In this document: positions 1 through 9,338 of the stretch, piece by piece
Position numbering within the stretch: the first letter of the stretch is position 1
How the letters are laid out: each line of letters opens with the position of its first letter
DNA from: Nostoc sp. FACHB-973
GTDB lineage: Bacteria; Cyanobacteriota; Cyanobacteriia; Cyanobacteriales; Nostocaceae
DNA length: 64,000 nt
Reading direction: 5' to 3'
NCBI RefSeq assembly: GCF_014698115.1
Contig: NZ_JACJSJ010000034.1
Coordinates: forward strand, 1 to 64,000
The notes under the pieces: model-generated
Database searches by the model: none
What the model was told of the DNA's origin: nothing
Seen by the model: only the letters and a program-made list of their open reading frames with translations
Position numbers and translations under genes: made by a program

Positions 1-135
1 TCAATTACCAATTAATCCGGAGTCACCCCACCCCGGCTTTGCTAACGCAAAACCTCCCCTCCCGAAAAGCGGGGAGGGGATTGAGGGGTGGGGTAAAACG
101 GCTGTGGGACAAGCGTTTAAGCTTAAGTTGACACC
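1..135 (-). repeat. Partial copy of a 168-bp MITE, cut by the window edge
   Basis: This stretch is the reverse complement of most of the element at 24951-25118. Both carry the AATTACCAATTAATCCGGAG segment, a GC-rich palindromic core, the ACGGCTGTGGGAC segment and the terminal CTTAAGTTGACACC (122-135). This copy has about 25 extra bases in the core, forming a hairpin from CCTCCCCTCCCG and CGGGGAGGGG. Its other end lies outside the window. The flank after the end is a GGCAATGCCGTGCCCC palindrome, as at the 25-kb copy. Confidence 0.75.
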
Positions 136-469
136 CCTGGGCAATGCCGTGCCCCTACGCGAAATCTATATGTATCAGGGTTTTAGTGAAATGGTATAAC
201 GGCAGACTAACGCCAACGGGGAGAGGAATGGAAGCGGGATTCTTTGGAATCTGTAGAACTCACATTAATTAGAATGATTACGGAAGCGCCTGGGGCATTT
301 TGGGGAGTCTAAATGCAGTCCTCTGAAAGGTTTGGAATAGCTTGTGATGTCTTCATACCAATTCGCATTCAAAAGCGTAATTTCTACTCCCTACTCCCTA
401 CTCCCCCAAAGTGAAAGTTACAATTTAGAAAGCAGATTGGTATCACATCAAGCTTGTGTTAGAATTTAA
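136..469. other. Gene-free leader region before the IF-3 paralogue
   Basis: I see no convincing coding sequence here. A short run of the heptamer CTCCCTA occurs near 385-404. The region presumably carries the promoter of the downstream translation-factor gene, but I cannot place a clear -10/-35 pair. Confidence 0.4.
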
Positions 470-1003
470 TTGCTTGCAAAGCAGAAGTATTTGAACAATA
501 GAGAGAAAAACATTATCGCAATCCAAAAGCAACAAATTAACTCGCAAATCAAGTCACCTCAAGTGTTCCTGATCGACCATGAAAATAACAATCGTGGTTT
601 GATTGACACACGTGAGGCTCTACAGCTAGCGCAGAGCGTAGAACTTGACTTAGTTGTAGTCTCCGAAGGCAAAGAAGCTCCAGTAGCGAAGATCCTCAAC
701 TATGGCAAGTTTCAGTATCAAAAGAAAAAGCGTCAGACACAGAGTGCTAGACCAACGGTAAAAGAAGTTCGGTTGCGTCCCAACGTGGGAGCAGCTGATT
801 ACAATTTACGCATCGAGCAAGCGATTGGTTGGTTGAGTAAAGGCGATTCAGTGAAGTTTGTTATTCGTTTACGAGGCCGCGAAAATCAATATCGTGAACA
901 GGCTGGAGAAATGCTAGAGCGGGTTGTAATTGCTCTGAGCGAAGTAGGTAAAGTTCACACACTTGACAAACGCTCATTGATTGCTCAAGTCGTTCCAGCC
1001 TAA
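470..1003 (+). CDS. infC: Translation initiation factor IF-3, divergent paralogue
   Basis: IF-3 binds the 30S subunit and checks initiator tRNA and start-codon choice. The N-domain is recognisable (INSQIKSPQVFLID, then EALQLAQSVELDLVVVS and the linker helix NYGKFQYQKKKR). The C-domain keeps VKEVRLRPN, DYNLRIEQA and the RGRE motif. The usual cyanobacterial signatures (INERIRFPKIRVID, MRYKIEEHDY) are altered, so this is probably a second IF-3 rather than the main one. No ATG precedes the conserved start. The given start is TTG 470, but an in-frame ATT at 512, preceded by AGAGAG, gives 163 residues and fits the family better; AUU starts are a known infC feature. A strong terminator follows, so the gene is probably monocistronic. 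Confidence 0.85.
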   Translation: MLAKQKYLNNREKNIIAIQKQQINSQIKSPQVFLIDHENNNRGLIDTREALQLAQSVELDLVVVSEGKEAPVAKILNYGKFQYQKKKRQTQSARPTVKEVRLRPNVGAADYNLRIEQAIGWLSKGDSVKFVIRLRGRENQYREQAGEMLERVVIALSEVGKVHTLDKRSLIAQVVPA

Positions 1004-1026
1004 ATTAATTTTTCAAGGATATCTTG

Positions 1027-1076
1027 AAAGCTGTGGTGCGCTGAAGCTGAAAGCCGAAGCGCACCACAGCTTTTTA
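1027..1076 (+). terminator. Rho-independent terminator of the IF-3 gene
   Basis: A perfect 16-bp stem (AAAGCTGTGGTGCGCT at 1027-1042 pairs with 1058-1073), a 15-nt loop and a T run ending at 1075. It starts 24 bp after the stop codon. Confidence 0.85.
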
Positions 1077-1131
1077 GGGAGAAATGATGCTTTTTGAGAG
1101 TCCCAGCAGGTAAAAAGATAATCCCCATAAA

Positions 1132-1283
1132 TATAGCGCTTCTCGGTTGAGTGCAATACAGACCTAACAAGAACAGCCCCTTCCCTAGAAGGTAAGGGGA
1201 GTAAGATTTAAAACCTCTCTCCTAAAAGGAGAGAGGTTTGGAGACAGGTCAAAGTGTATTGCATACAAACGAGAAGCGCTATA
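1132..1283. repeat. 152-bp MITE with TATAGCG ends
   Basis: The terminal inverted repeats TATAGCGCTTCTCG (1132-1145) and CGAGAAGCGCTATA (1270-1283) are perfect. A second inverted pair lies inside (TGCAATACA at 1152 and TGTATTGCA at 1255). The core holds a hairpin at 1211-1239 (AAACCTCTCTCCT and its complement). There is no coding capacity. The same family end (CGCTATA) bounds the element in the hicB relic at 16.2 kb and the fragment at 49.3 kb. Confidence 0.7.
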
Positions 1284-1626
1284 AATTTAGCGTAAGCATC
1301 GCTTTAGCCCTTAGAAAATAAACCAAGCGTTAAATAAATCGGAAGTCGGAAGTCGGAAGTATGGTTTTGTGATGGGGATTTAGACCCCAACACAAAACAA
1401 GCTTTGGCATTGGGGATGGGGTTTTAAACCCCTTTTAGCAAGGATAAATCTGATTATTTAGTCAATACATTAAGTAAGATTTTTGTCAATAACAATTTAG
1501 ATGCGCTTAATCTACTTTATCTTTGATTTAAAAATATTCCATTATGGTTAAAGTTTTAACGAGTGGGTTGAAGTTTTAAATTTTTTAGGGAACTATTAGA
1601 TACGCAGAACAAATAATATTTAGTTT
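1284..1626. other. Gene-free stretch with short tandem repeat
   Basis: Contains three tandem copies of GGAAGTC around 1340-1360, then AT-rich DNA leading to the kinase start. No ORF or RNA gene recognised. Confidence 0.4.
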
Positions 1627-3624
1627 ATGAACTTAAATTTACAGGCATCAAGCAAAACAACTCAGTCAAATAATAACTGGCATAATTTTGATAATTCATC
1701 GATGAATTTTAGCTATCAAGCCGCAGTGAATGCACTAGGACAAAAAGCACTTTCAGGACTGGAATTATTGGATTTGTTCCAAAATACAGTTGCTTTAGTA
1801 GCTCAAATACTCGATGTCAAATACAGTAGAATTTGGCAAGTACTTTCAGATAGTAATGCTTTGCGTAAAGTAGCTAGTATTGGGGATAAACCTTTAGCAA
1901 CAGACTCTGCTGAAATTAATATCACAACTCATCAGCAACAACAAAAATTGTTGGAGAATACTCACCAAATTATTAATTGCAACACACCCTATTGTCAGAC
2001 AGATGATTTAATGATTTCCTCTCCTCCAGACAGTGTTACTGGTTTGAGTGTGCTGATTCCAGGTGGGAGTAAAGCTTTAGGTTTTCTGGAAGTATATGCT
2101 ACTGAGGCAAGGAATTTTTCTCCAGATGATGTTCATTTTTTACAATCTGTTACCCATATCTTAGCAACAGCGATTGAACGCAAGCGTTCAGAAGCATTAG
2201 TCTACACCCAAAGCCAAGTTTTAGAACAAGTTGCGTTTGGAGTCAACCTATATGAAATTTTTAACAATCTTTGTGTATTGCTAGAACAACAATTACCTGG
2301 GGCATATTGCTCCATTTTAGTTGTAGATCCAGACAAGCGGCAACTGCGGGGAGGAGCAGCACCCACTCTTCCAGAAGAATTTGCTAAGGGTGTTGATGGT
2401 TTGATGATTGGTGAATGTTGTGGTTCTTGTGGTACCGCTGCTTATAGAGGAGATTCAGTATTTGTTAATGATATTGCCAATGACCCTTTATGGGCTGATT
2501 TTCGAGATTTCGCTTTGAGTTACAACATCAAAGCTTGTTGGTCATCACCTTTTATTTCCCAAACTGGTGAAGTTTTAGGGACATTTGCTATATCTCATAA
2601 ATTTCCCTGTCATCCTACTGGGCATCATCTAGAAATTCTCAAAACCGCCACTCATATTGCTAGTATTGCGACAGAAACCTACAGAGCCGCAGTAGCTTTG
2701 CAAAAGGCTAACGATGAGTTAGAACGAAAAGTTGTAGAACGAACATCTGAATTAAGCAAGGCTCTGCTGGACTTACAAAAGACACAAGCTCAACTGGTTC
2801 ACAGTGAAAAAATGTCCAGTCTAGGACAAATGGTAGCAGGGGTAGCCCATGAAATTAACAATCCTGTGAGTTTTATTGCAGGGAATCTCGAATATGCGAA
2901 TCAGTATATTAATGATTTACTAGATTTAATTGCAGTTTATCAAGAGCAGTATCCCCAATTAAATCCCACCGTAGCAACCAAAACAAAATCTATTGAGCTA
3001 TAGTACTTGTGTGACGATTTACCTAAGTTAATGGCATCTATGACAGCAGGTGCTGAGAGAATTACAGACATTGTTCTGGGCTTACGCAATTTCTCACGAC
3101 TAGATGAAGCAAAAATTAAATCTGTAGATATTCATGAAGGCATAGATAATACATTGATGATCCTAAATCATCAGTTGATATTACCTAATAAATTACCTCA
3201 TATCCAGATAGTTAAGGACTATGGTCAACTGCCCAAGGTTAGTTGTTATGTCAACCAGTTGAATCAGGTTTTTATGAATATTATCAATAATGCAATTTAT
3301 GCCTTGAAGGAGAATATGCAATGTTGCCAGTCTCCAACTATGATCCCAACTATTCAAATCAAAACTTTAGTTGTAGACAACGAGAGGGTTTTAATTAGTA
3401 TCAAAGATAATGGACCTGGTATCAAATCAGAGGTTCAGGAACAGATATTTAATCCCTTTTTCACTACTAAACCTGTTGGTCAAGGAACTGGTTTAGGATT
3501 ATCAATCAGTTATCAGATTGTTGTTGAAAAGCACCAAGGAAAACTCAGTTGTATTTCTGCATTAGGTGAGGTAACTGAGTTTCAAATTGAAATTCCTATT
3601 GGGATTTCAAGCAGTCAGCAATAA
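1627..3624 (+). pseudogene. GAF-domain sensor histidine kinase, interrupted by one in-frame TAG
   Basis: Two reading frames (1627-3003 and 3007-3624) are the same frame separated by a single TAG at 3001-3003. Together they make a 665-codon kinase. Order: N-terminal region, GAF 1 (about residues 35-190), GAF 2 (about 205-355), coiled coil, then HisKA with phospho-acceptor His408 in GVAHEINNP. After the stop come the second HisKA helix (LPKLMASMTAGAERI), N box (NQVFMNIINNAIYAL), G1 box (DNGPGI) and the F/G2 boxes (NPFFTTKPVGQGTGLGL). Sequence on both sides of the stop aligns with the family without a gap, so one substitution (for example CAG or GAG to TAG) would explain it. No response regulator is adjacent. 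It may be a recent pseudogene, a read-through gene or a base-call error. Confidence 0.75.
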
Positions 3625-3834
3625 CATCGATTGACTCTTGACTTTCAAGTTGGGCTGTATCTCCTGTTTGACTTGCCGATGTTCTTCTGGTGCGCTGGAG
3701 GTAGCCCAATTAAGGTATCGCTCATACTTATATCAATTCAATTAATGATTGCAATACATCCTTGGGTGAAGACGCGATGAATCGCGTCTCTACAAATGGT
3801 CTATTTGTCGGATTCTTTTTTCAAATTGGTATTA
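3625..3834. other. Gene-free stretch with GACGCGAT palindrome repeat
   Basis: Contains the dispersed GAAGACGCGATGAATCGCGTCTC repeat near 3769-3791, the same kind as at 51.65 kb. No gene seen. The kinase terminator is not obvious. Confidence 0.35.
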
Positions 3835-3906
3835 CTACTTTCCATCCTCCAATATTAATGTAGACTCCTGGTTTGAGGTGGTCGGCGTAGGCGATAATGC
3901 GATCGC
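3835..3906 (-). pseudogene. Relic of an alpha-2-macroglobulin gene 3' end, internally deleted
   Basis: On the minus strand, 3860-3906 matches the segment of the intact macroglobulin gene coding RIIAYADHLEPGVY (43 of 47 bases by eye, near 16528-16575). Directly after it, bases coding STLILEDGK plus stop match the gene's last codons (STLILEDSK, 16391-16425; about 24 of 30 bases). The roughly 115 bp between these segments in the intact gene are missing. The join is at TCTACA, present at both points, and shifts the frame. A 57-codon minus-strand frame (3994-3821) reads through but does not resemble a known protein. Confidence 0.6.
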
Positions 3907-4083
3907 AGTTGATTGTATTGCCGATGCTATTGCTGATAATGCCGCTACTCTCGGTACTCCAAATCTGCAAATCATTGAACGTAAAGCGCCCCATGAGACT
4001 AATAATAGATTTTGGCAGTTTTCGACCCCTATTTTTTTAGGCTTTGTGAGAAATCCGGGGTAAAAGGTAAGGCTGCTGTAACA

Positions 4084-5175
4084 TTAAAATTTTGCTCTTT
4101 GAGCTGTCACCTTCAAGCCGTAGACAGAATTGTTGACAAGATCATTCCCATAGGGTGTGAGACTGGAGAAATTTCCATTCTGGGACATCTGGCGTTCTGT
4201 GCAATTGTCCTTCCACCAACTCCAGGCAAGCCAGCCAATTTCTTGCTCTTTTAAAATCCGCAAAAATGCTTGATAAGTAAAACCATTTTCGGGTGCATGG
4301 TTTTGATCGCTACCATCAAGGTCATAATAACAGTATTGAGTTTTTCCCTCAGTTTCTGTATCTTTCTTGTTGGCAATTTCACCAAAAACAATTGGTAAAT
4401 TGGCATTTATAGCAGTTTCTATATGTGGTATTCCATTATAATCATTCCAATAAGCGTGACCGCTAAATAGAAGATTGTGGTCAGGATCGTGAGCAATTAG
4501 CTCTTTACCAATTTTCGTAAAAACTTCAATAGATTGACCACAATCGGGCGCATCAATCATAATCGGTAAGTGTAGATGCTGGCGTATTTTTGTAATAGCA
4601 GTTTTGTAGGCATTTTTGAAAGAATTTAATGCACTAGTAGAATTGTTTGTCCAGTGATAGAAACCCAATTCGTTAGCTAAATTGATGATCAGATACTTTT
4701 GATGTTTTTTAAGTACATTCAGGACAGGTTCAGAAGTCCACCAGGGAATTAATTGGGTATTTAACAGCTTGACATCAGGGTTACAGGTAAGATCCCACAA
4801 ACCCAGTACCGGAATGATCCGACTCGCCTTGCATCTGGTAAGAAAATTATCCAAGTCTGTAATTTCATAAGCGGGGCGATCGCTTTGACCATAATTCTTG
4901 TACCATTGAATTCTGACAGCGTTAGCTCCAGTTTTTTCTAGTTCCGCTAGCTTATCAGTTTGAGGAAAATCCCAGTCATCCAGCAGGGGTAGGTTGATTC
5001 CTCGGAGAATAAGTTTGTTGCCGAGGGAGTCATATAAATATCTACCCTTAGTATATAAGGTAGTATTGCGATCGCTTTTTTTGGGATTAGAGGGTCTAGC
5101 TGCTGCTGTAAAGGACAGCGATAAATTGGCAAGAGAACCAACTCCAGCCCAAGCTAAAAATTCACGACGATCCAT
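4084..5175 (-). CDS. Exported glycoside hydrolase family 5 (cellulase-like) protein
   Basis: A 363-residue protein beginning DRREFLAWAG, a twin-arginine (Tat) type signal followed by a hydrophobic stretch and an AAA-type cleavage region near residue 26. The rest is a GH5 TIM barrel. It has the opening LRGINLPLL, the acid/base Glu169 in NLANELG and the nucleophile Glu266 in VFGEIA, and the tryptophan-rich LAWSWW near the end. GH5 enzymes hydrolyse beta-1,4-linked glucans or mannans; the substrate cannot be told here. It lies 15 bp after the AAA-WD40 gene on the same strand, so the two are probably co-transcribed. Confidence 0.85.
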   Translation of the reverse strand: MDRREFLAWAGVGSLANLSLSFTAAARPSNPKKSDRNTTLYTKGRYLYDSLGNKLILRGINLPLLDDWDFPQTDKLAELEKTGANAVRIQWYKNYGQSDRPAYEITDLDNFLTRCKASRIIPVLGLWDLTCNPDVKLLNTQLIPWWTSEPVLNVLKKHQKYLIINLANELGFYHWTNNSTSALNSFKNAYKTAITKIRQHLHLPIMIDAPDCGQSIEVFTKIGKELIAHDPDHNLLFSGHAYWNDYNGIPHIETAINANLPIVFGEIANKKDTETEGKTQYCYYDLDGSDQNHAPENGFTYQAFLRILKEQEIGWLAWSWWKDNCTERQMSQNGNFSSLTPYGNDLVNNSVYGLKVTAQRAKF

Positions 5176-5190
5176 AGAATCTCCTTGTCT

Positions 5191-8100
5191 TTATTTACAA
5201 ATATTTTTATCGTCCTCGCTCAGGCGAGAATTGTTTCTCAGATAATCATCCAACCAATTGCAGCCCCTAGCAATTAGCTGCTCAAAATTTAAAGTTTCTG
5301 CATTCCAAAGTTCAACAAGTCCATCATCACTGACAAAGGCAATTTTTTTGCCATCAGGACTGAAGCTAATATTCCAAAAAGCATAACCATGTCCATAAAT
5401 GGTTTTCAGTTCTTCGCCATCTGTTACCTGCCAAAGTCGGATTGTGCCGTCAGCACTGGCAGAGCCAAGAATTTTGCCATCTGGACTAAAGCTAAGTTTC
5501 GTGACTTCGGCATTATGACTATGACTTTTGAAGGATTTGATTTCCTGCCCGTCTAAATTCCAGAGTCTGATGGTTTTATCCTGACTGGCAGAAGCAATTG
5601 TTTGACCATCGGGGCTAAAACGAACATTTTTGACGGAACTTTTATGTGCTTTGAAACTTTTGAGGTTTTGCCCTTGCAAGTTCCACAGTTTGATTGTCCC
5701 ATCATTATGAGCAGAAATAATTGTCTGACCATTGGGGCTGAAACTAGCACTGAAAACTTTACCCACATCTGCTTTTAAGGTTCTGAGTTCTTGACCGTTG
5801 ATATCCCATAGTTTGACTGTCCCATCATAACTAGCGCTCACCAGAGTTTGACCATTTGGACTAAAGTTTACATCGGTAACTTCTTTATTATGTCCTTTGA
5901 AGGTTCTAATATTTTGCCCATTCAAATTCCATAGTTTGATTGTTTTGTCGTCATTAGCAGTAGCAATTATCTGCCCATTGGGACTAAAATTAAGACTCCA
6001 AATTCGATTCCATTCACTATCGCTATCTGCCTTTATAGATGCAATTTCTTCCCCATTAAGACTCCACAATTTAATAGTCTTATCATCTCCGGCTGAGGCA
6101 AGAATTTTACCATCTGGACTAAAACTCACACTCCAAAGAGAATCATGATGTCCAATGAAAGTTTTGGGTTCTAGTAGAGCGCTAATATTCCATAGTTTAA
6201 CTGTGTTATCAGCACTAGCTGAGGCAAGAATTTTACCATCTGGACTAAAACTGGCGCTAAAAACAGCATCGTCATGACCTGTTAGGGTTTTGAGTTCTTG
6301 TCCATTAACACTCCACAATTTAACTGTTTTGTCAGCACTGGTGGAAGCAATGATTTTACCATCTGGGCTAAAACTGACACTAATCACATGATTGTCATGT
6401 TTGCCAAGGGTTCTGATTTCTTTTCCCTCTAAGTTCCACAGTTTAACGGTAGTGTCTCCTCCCGCAGTTGCGATCGCTTTACCATCGCGGCTCAAACTCA
6501 CACCAAAAATAGATTGTTTACTGGCTTGAAAGGTTTTGAGTTCTCGTCCATCAATACTCCAAATTTTGATGAACCCCCCTTGATCAGCCGTGACAATAGT
6601 TTTACTATCTGGGCTGCAACTGATACTCCAAACAGAATAGTTATGACCTTTGAGAGTTTTGATTTCCTGTCCGTTAATGTTCCAAAGTTTGACCGTATTA
6701 TCTCGACCTGGAGCGACAATTACTTGACCATCTGGGCTGAAACAAATGCTGCTCATAAAATGCTCTTGATTTTGCCCTTTTAAGGTGATGATTTCCCGTC
6801 CATCTATACCCCAAATTTTGATCGTGTTATTTGCACTAATTGCAGCAATCATCTTACTATCTGGGCTGAAACTCACACTTCTAAAAAGCTGATTTTGGGC
6901 AGTAATTTTTTTGATTTTCCTGCCATCAATACTCCAAAGTCTGACTGTATTATCTTCACTAGCACTAACAATATTTTGACCATCTGGACTAAAATTCACA
7001 CTTCTGACGACATCATTGTGTCCTTCTAGGCGATTTTGTTCTTTGACTTTGTAAACTGCTCGTTGCAATGCTGATCTTACCGATTCTTTAGTGTTAGCAT
7101 CTACCGAAGTTGCTGATTTCAACTGAATAGCTGCTCTTAATGCTGCGGCTAAAGCCTCAAGTTCTTTATTTGGGCTTAATAAAGCAGTGGAAAAGATACT
7201 CAAGGATTTGATTCTTTCTCTTTCTATATCTTCGATCGTCATCTTTGCCACAATTGCGGCAACTATTGCTGTAATCAGGGCGATCGCTAATATTCCCCCG
7301 CCAACTTCAATCCGTCGTTTAGCTTTTTGATTAGCTAAAATTAAAACATCATTTGCTTCTGCTAAAATCCTTGATGCTTCTGCTTCTACTTGTAATTTTT
7401 TCTGAACATCTCGCTTTTCTAATTCCTGACTAGCATCTAGAAATTTTCGATCTAAATTACTTAAACCTTTATCTGCTGCCCAATTGCGGGCATCCTGCAA
7501 AGTTTGCCCCCGCAATAAACGCGACTCATCTTTAAAGTTGGAATTTACCCAAGCATTTAAAGTTTGAGAGTATGGGCGAATATTTGCCAATACTTTGTCG
7601 AGCCATGCTTGATTAAATATCTCTGCATAGATGCAATTATAAATTTGTAATTTTCCCTGTTGCTTGACAATTAACCCCGTCAGACATAGTTGTGTTTGTT
7701 CGGGACTATCATCTGCGGGGATTTCTCCGTGGTGTAATATTTGCTGATATAATCCTAATAATCGCCCAGTTTGATTTTCGGCATTTTGGGTGAGGCGATC
7801 GCGGATAGTTCGCAAATGTTCTGGTTCATCCTGTGCTTCCCAATTTTGGATGATTTGGTTTTGTACTAATTCCTCTATACATTGCTTTTCCTGATGTTCT
7901 AGGAATGAATAATTAGAACTACAAATTAATTGACAAAGCTTTTGAGTTAAAAATGGCTGTCCACCAGTCCACTTTAATACCTCTTCTATTATCACTTTTG
8001 GTCTAGCAACTATTCCCTCTAAACCTTTAATTAAAGATTCTACTTCATTTAATTTAAATCCAGTTAATGTAATTGCCCGACCAATATTAAAAGGCGTGCG

Positions 8101-8679
8101 ATTTTTATCAGCAATTAAATTAGAGGGAGTAGCTACTCCTAACAAACAAAAAGTAAGACGTTTATATTCATGATTATCTGACCTTTGGTTATAACAAGCA
8201 CGAATAAAAGCAAAAAAATCATCTTTAAAATTGATTTTCAAAATACTATCAATTTCATCAACGAAAATCACAATTTTATCTGGAAATTCTGTTAACAGTA
8301 CATCATCGATCAATTCACTCAATCTTTGTTTAGGTGATAAAAATTCCTGCGATCGCCACCACGTCCCAAAATTCACTTTTCTGGATAAACCAAACCCCCG
8401 CAATAGCTCAGAAACAAAGCCACCATACCATTCAGAAGGTGTCACATGGCTGCCAATTCTGGTCAAGTCAACCGATGCACATTGTATACCTTGCTCTTTA
8501 AGCTGTTTCATAATATGGACTCGCAAACTAGACTTACCCATCTGCCGCGAGTTTAAGACATAACATAATTCGCCATTTTTCAAACCTTCATAGAGGTCAT
8601 AATCAGCTTGACGCACCACATAAGTTGGGTGTTGATATTCTAGGCTACCTCCGAGCTTGTAGTAGTTTAAATTTGTCAT
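5191..8679 (-). CDS. AAA/STAND ATPase with 14 WD40 repeats
   Basis: 1162 residues. The N-terminal AAA-like (AAA_35/NACHT-type) domain has Walker A SRQMGKSS (about 44-51) and Walker B IVIFVDEID (about 136-144). A helical region of about 230-450 follows. One hydrophobic segment (about 460-480, GGGILAIALITAIVAAIVA) may anchor it in a membrane. From about 550 on I count 14 WD40 repeats with FSPDG and TVKLW signatures, enough for two seven-bladed propellers. The C-terminal tail RGCNWLDDYLRNN is typical of cyanobacterial members. Such proteins are usually signalling switches or scaffolds, and some STAND ATPases act in conflict systems. It starts an operon with the exported GH5 enzyme; the role is inferred only. 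Confidence 0.9.
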   Translation of the reverse strand: MTNLNYYKLGGSLEYQHPTYVVRQADYDLYEGLKNGELCYVLNSRQMGKSSLRVHIMKQLKEQGIQCASVDLTRIGSHVTPSEWYGGFVSELLRGFGLSRKVNFGTWWRSQEFLSPKQRLSELIDDVLLTEFPDKIVIFVDEIDSILKINFKDDFFAFIRACYNQRSDNHEYKRLTFCLLGVATPSNLIADKNRTPFNIGRAITLTGFKLNEVESLIKGLEGIVARPKVIIEEVLKWTGGQPFLTQKLCQLICSSNYSFLEHQEKQCIEELVQNQIIQNWEAQDEPEHLRTIRDRLTQNAENQTGRLLGLYQQILHHGEIPADDSPEQTQLCLTGLIVKQQGKLQIYNCIYAEIFNQAWLDKVLANIRPYSQTLNAWVNSNFKDESRLLRGQTLQDARNWAADKGLSNLDRKFLDASQELEKRDVQKKLQVEAEASRILAEANDVLILANQKAKRRIEVGGGILAIALITAIVAAIVAKMTIEDIERERIKSLSIFSTALLSPNKELEALAAALRAAIQLKSATSVDANTKESVRSALQRAVYKVKEQNRLEGHNDVVRSVNFSPDGQNIVSASEDNTVRLWSIDGRKIKKITAQNQLFRSVSFSPDSKMIAAISANNTIKIWGIDGREIITLKGQNQEHFMSSICFSPDGQVIVAPGRDNTVKLWNINGQEIKTLKGHNYSVWSISCSPDSKTIVTADQGGFIKIWSIDGRELKTFQASKQSIFGVSLSRDGKAIATAGGDTTVKLWNLEGKEIRTLGKHDNHVISVSFSPDGKIIASTSADKTVKLWSVNGQELKTLTGHDDAVFSASFSPDGKILASASADNTVKLWNISALLEPKTFIGHHDSLWSVSFSPDGKILASAGDDKTIKLWSLNGEEIASIKADSDSEWNRIWSLNFSPNGQIIATANDDKTIKLWNLNGQNIRTFKGHNKEVTDVNFSPNGQTLVSASYDGTVKLWDINGQELRTLKADVGKVFSASFSPNGQTIISAHNDGTIKLWNLQGQNLKSFKAHKSSVKNVRFSPDGQTIASASQDKTIRLWNLDGQEIKSFKSHSHNAEVTKLSFSPDGKILGSASADGTIRLWQVTDGEELKTIYGHGYAFWNISFSPDGKKIAFVSDDGLVELWNAETLNFEQLIARGCNWLDDYLRNNSRLSEDDKNICK

Positions 8680-8919
8680 AATGTTTAAGATTGAATAATT
8701 CTATTTTATATATTTTCTCTTAAACCAACATATATTTTGAGATTTACCTGACTTTTTATGACATTTACTGATCTTCTCATATAAAACTGATTTCTGAATT
8801 TAAAAATTACCGTTTAAACTACTGATTTTATATGTATAGACAGCAATTAAAGAAAAGAACATAATCTTAGGTAATGGACAGTTTGCTATCACACTCACAA
8901 ACAGAAAATAGGAGCAATC
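8680..8919. promoter_or_regulatory. Divergent intergenic region, AT-rich
   Basis: 240 bp between the divergent AAA-WD40 gene and the first small exported-protein gene. It is strongly AT-rich and must hold promoters for both. No clear operator or repeat was seen. Confidence 0.35.
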
Positions 8920-9165
8920 ATGAAATTTAACTTATATCATGCAAGTATCGCAGCAATAGCAGTTATTACTTCACTTACTAGCTTCACTAACCTAGTGAAA
9001 GCACAGGAGTATCAAAATTTAGTTCCACTAGAACTATATTGGAGCGACCAAAGAGGGGATAATTTCACCGGTGCAACCAATGAAGGTGCTAGAAGGGCTG
9101 TAGAGGCTGGCTACAGTTATGTACGAACTGAAGGATATGTTTTTCCTGCAAGTCAATGCCAATAA
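8920..9165 (+). CDS. Small exported protein of unknown function
   Basis: 81 residues. AGGAG lies 6 bp before the ATG. There is a Sec signal peptide (charged MKFNLYH, hydrophobic core AAIAVITSLTS, likely cleavage after VKA at about residue 27). The mature part is about 54 residues, with WSDQRGDNF, then GARRAVEAGYSYVRTEGYVF and one Cys near the C-terminus. I do not recognise a family. It is the first of a run of small exported proteins on the plus strand. Confidence 0.7.
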   Translation: MKFNLYHASIAAIAVITSLTSFTNLVKAQEYQNLVPLELYWSDQRGDNFTGATNEGARRAVEAGYSYVRTEGYVFPASQCQ

Positions 9166-9211
9166 TGGTGTTGAATAAACACCTAGTTTTTACTGAGAGC
9201 ATCTCACCTTT

Positions 9212-9294
9212 GCAAATATACCAGGCGATTAGAAATCGCGGCTACACAAACGTTCGCGTAGCGTCTCGCAGAGAAGTCCGCCTACAGGGTTGTT
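9212..9294. repeat. Dispersed repeat (AAATCGCGG / GTCTCGC type)
   Basis: The first 30 bases (GCAAATATACCAGG to AAATCGCGG, 9212-9241) recur exactly at 42790-42819. They are followed by the ACGTTCGCGTAGCGTCTCGC repeat also seen at 22.15 kb and 56.7 kb, then AAGTCCGCCTAC. Noncoding. Confidence 0.6.
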
Positions 9295-9338
9295 TCTAAA
9301 TAAAGATAAATTGTCATTTTTCATAAAAGGAGAAACTG

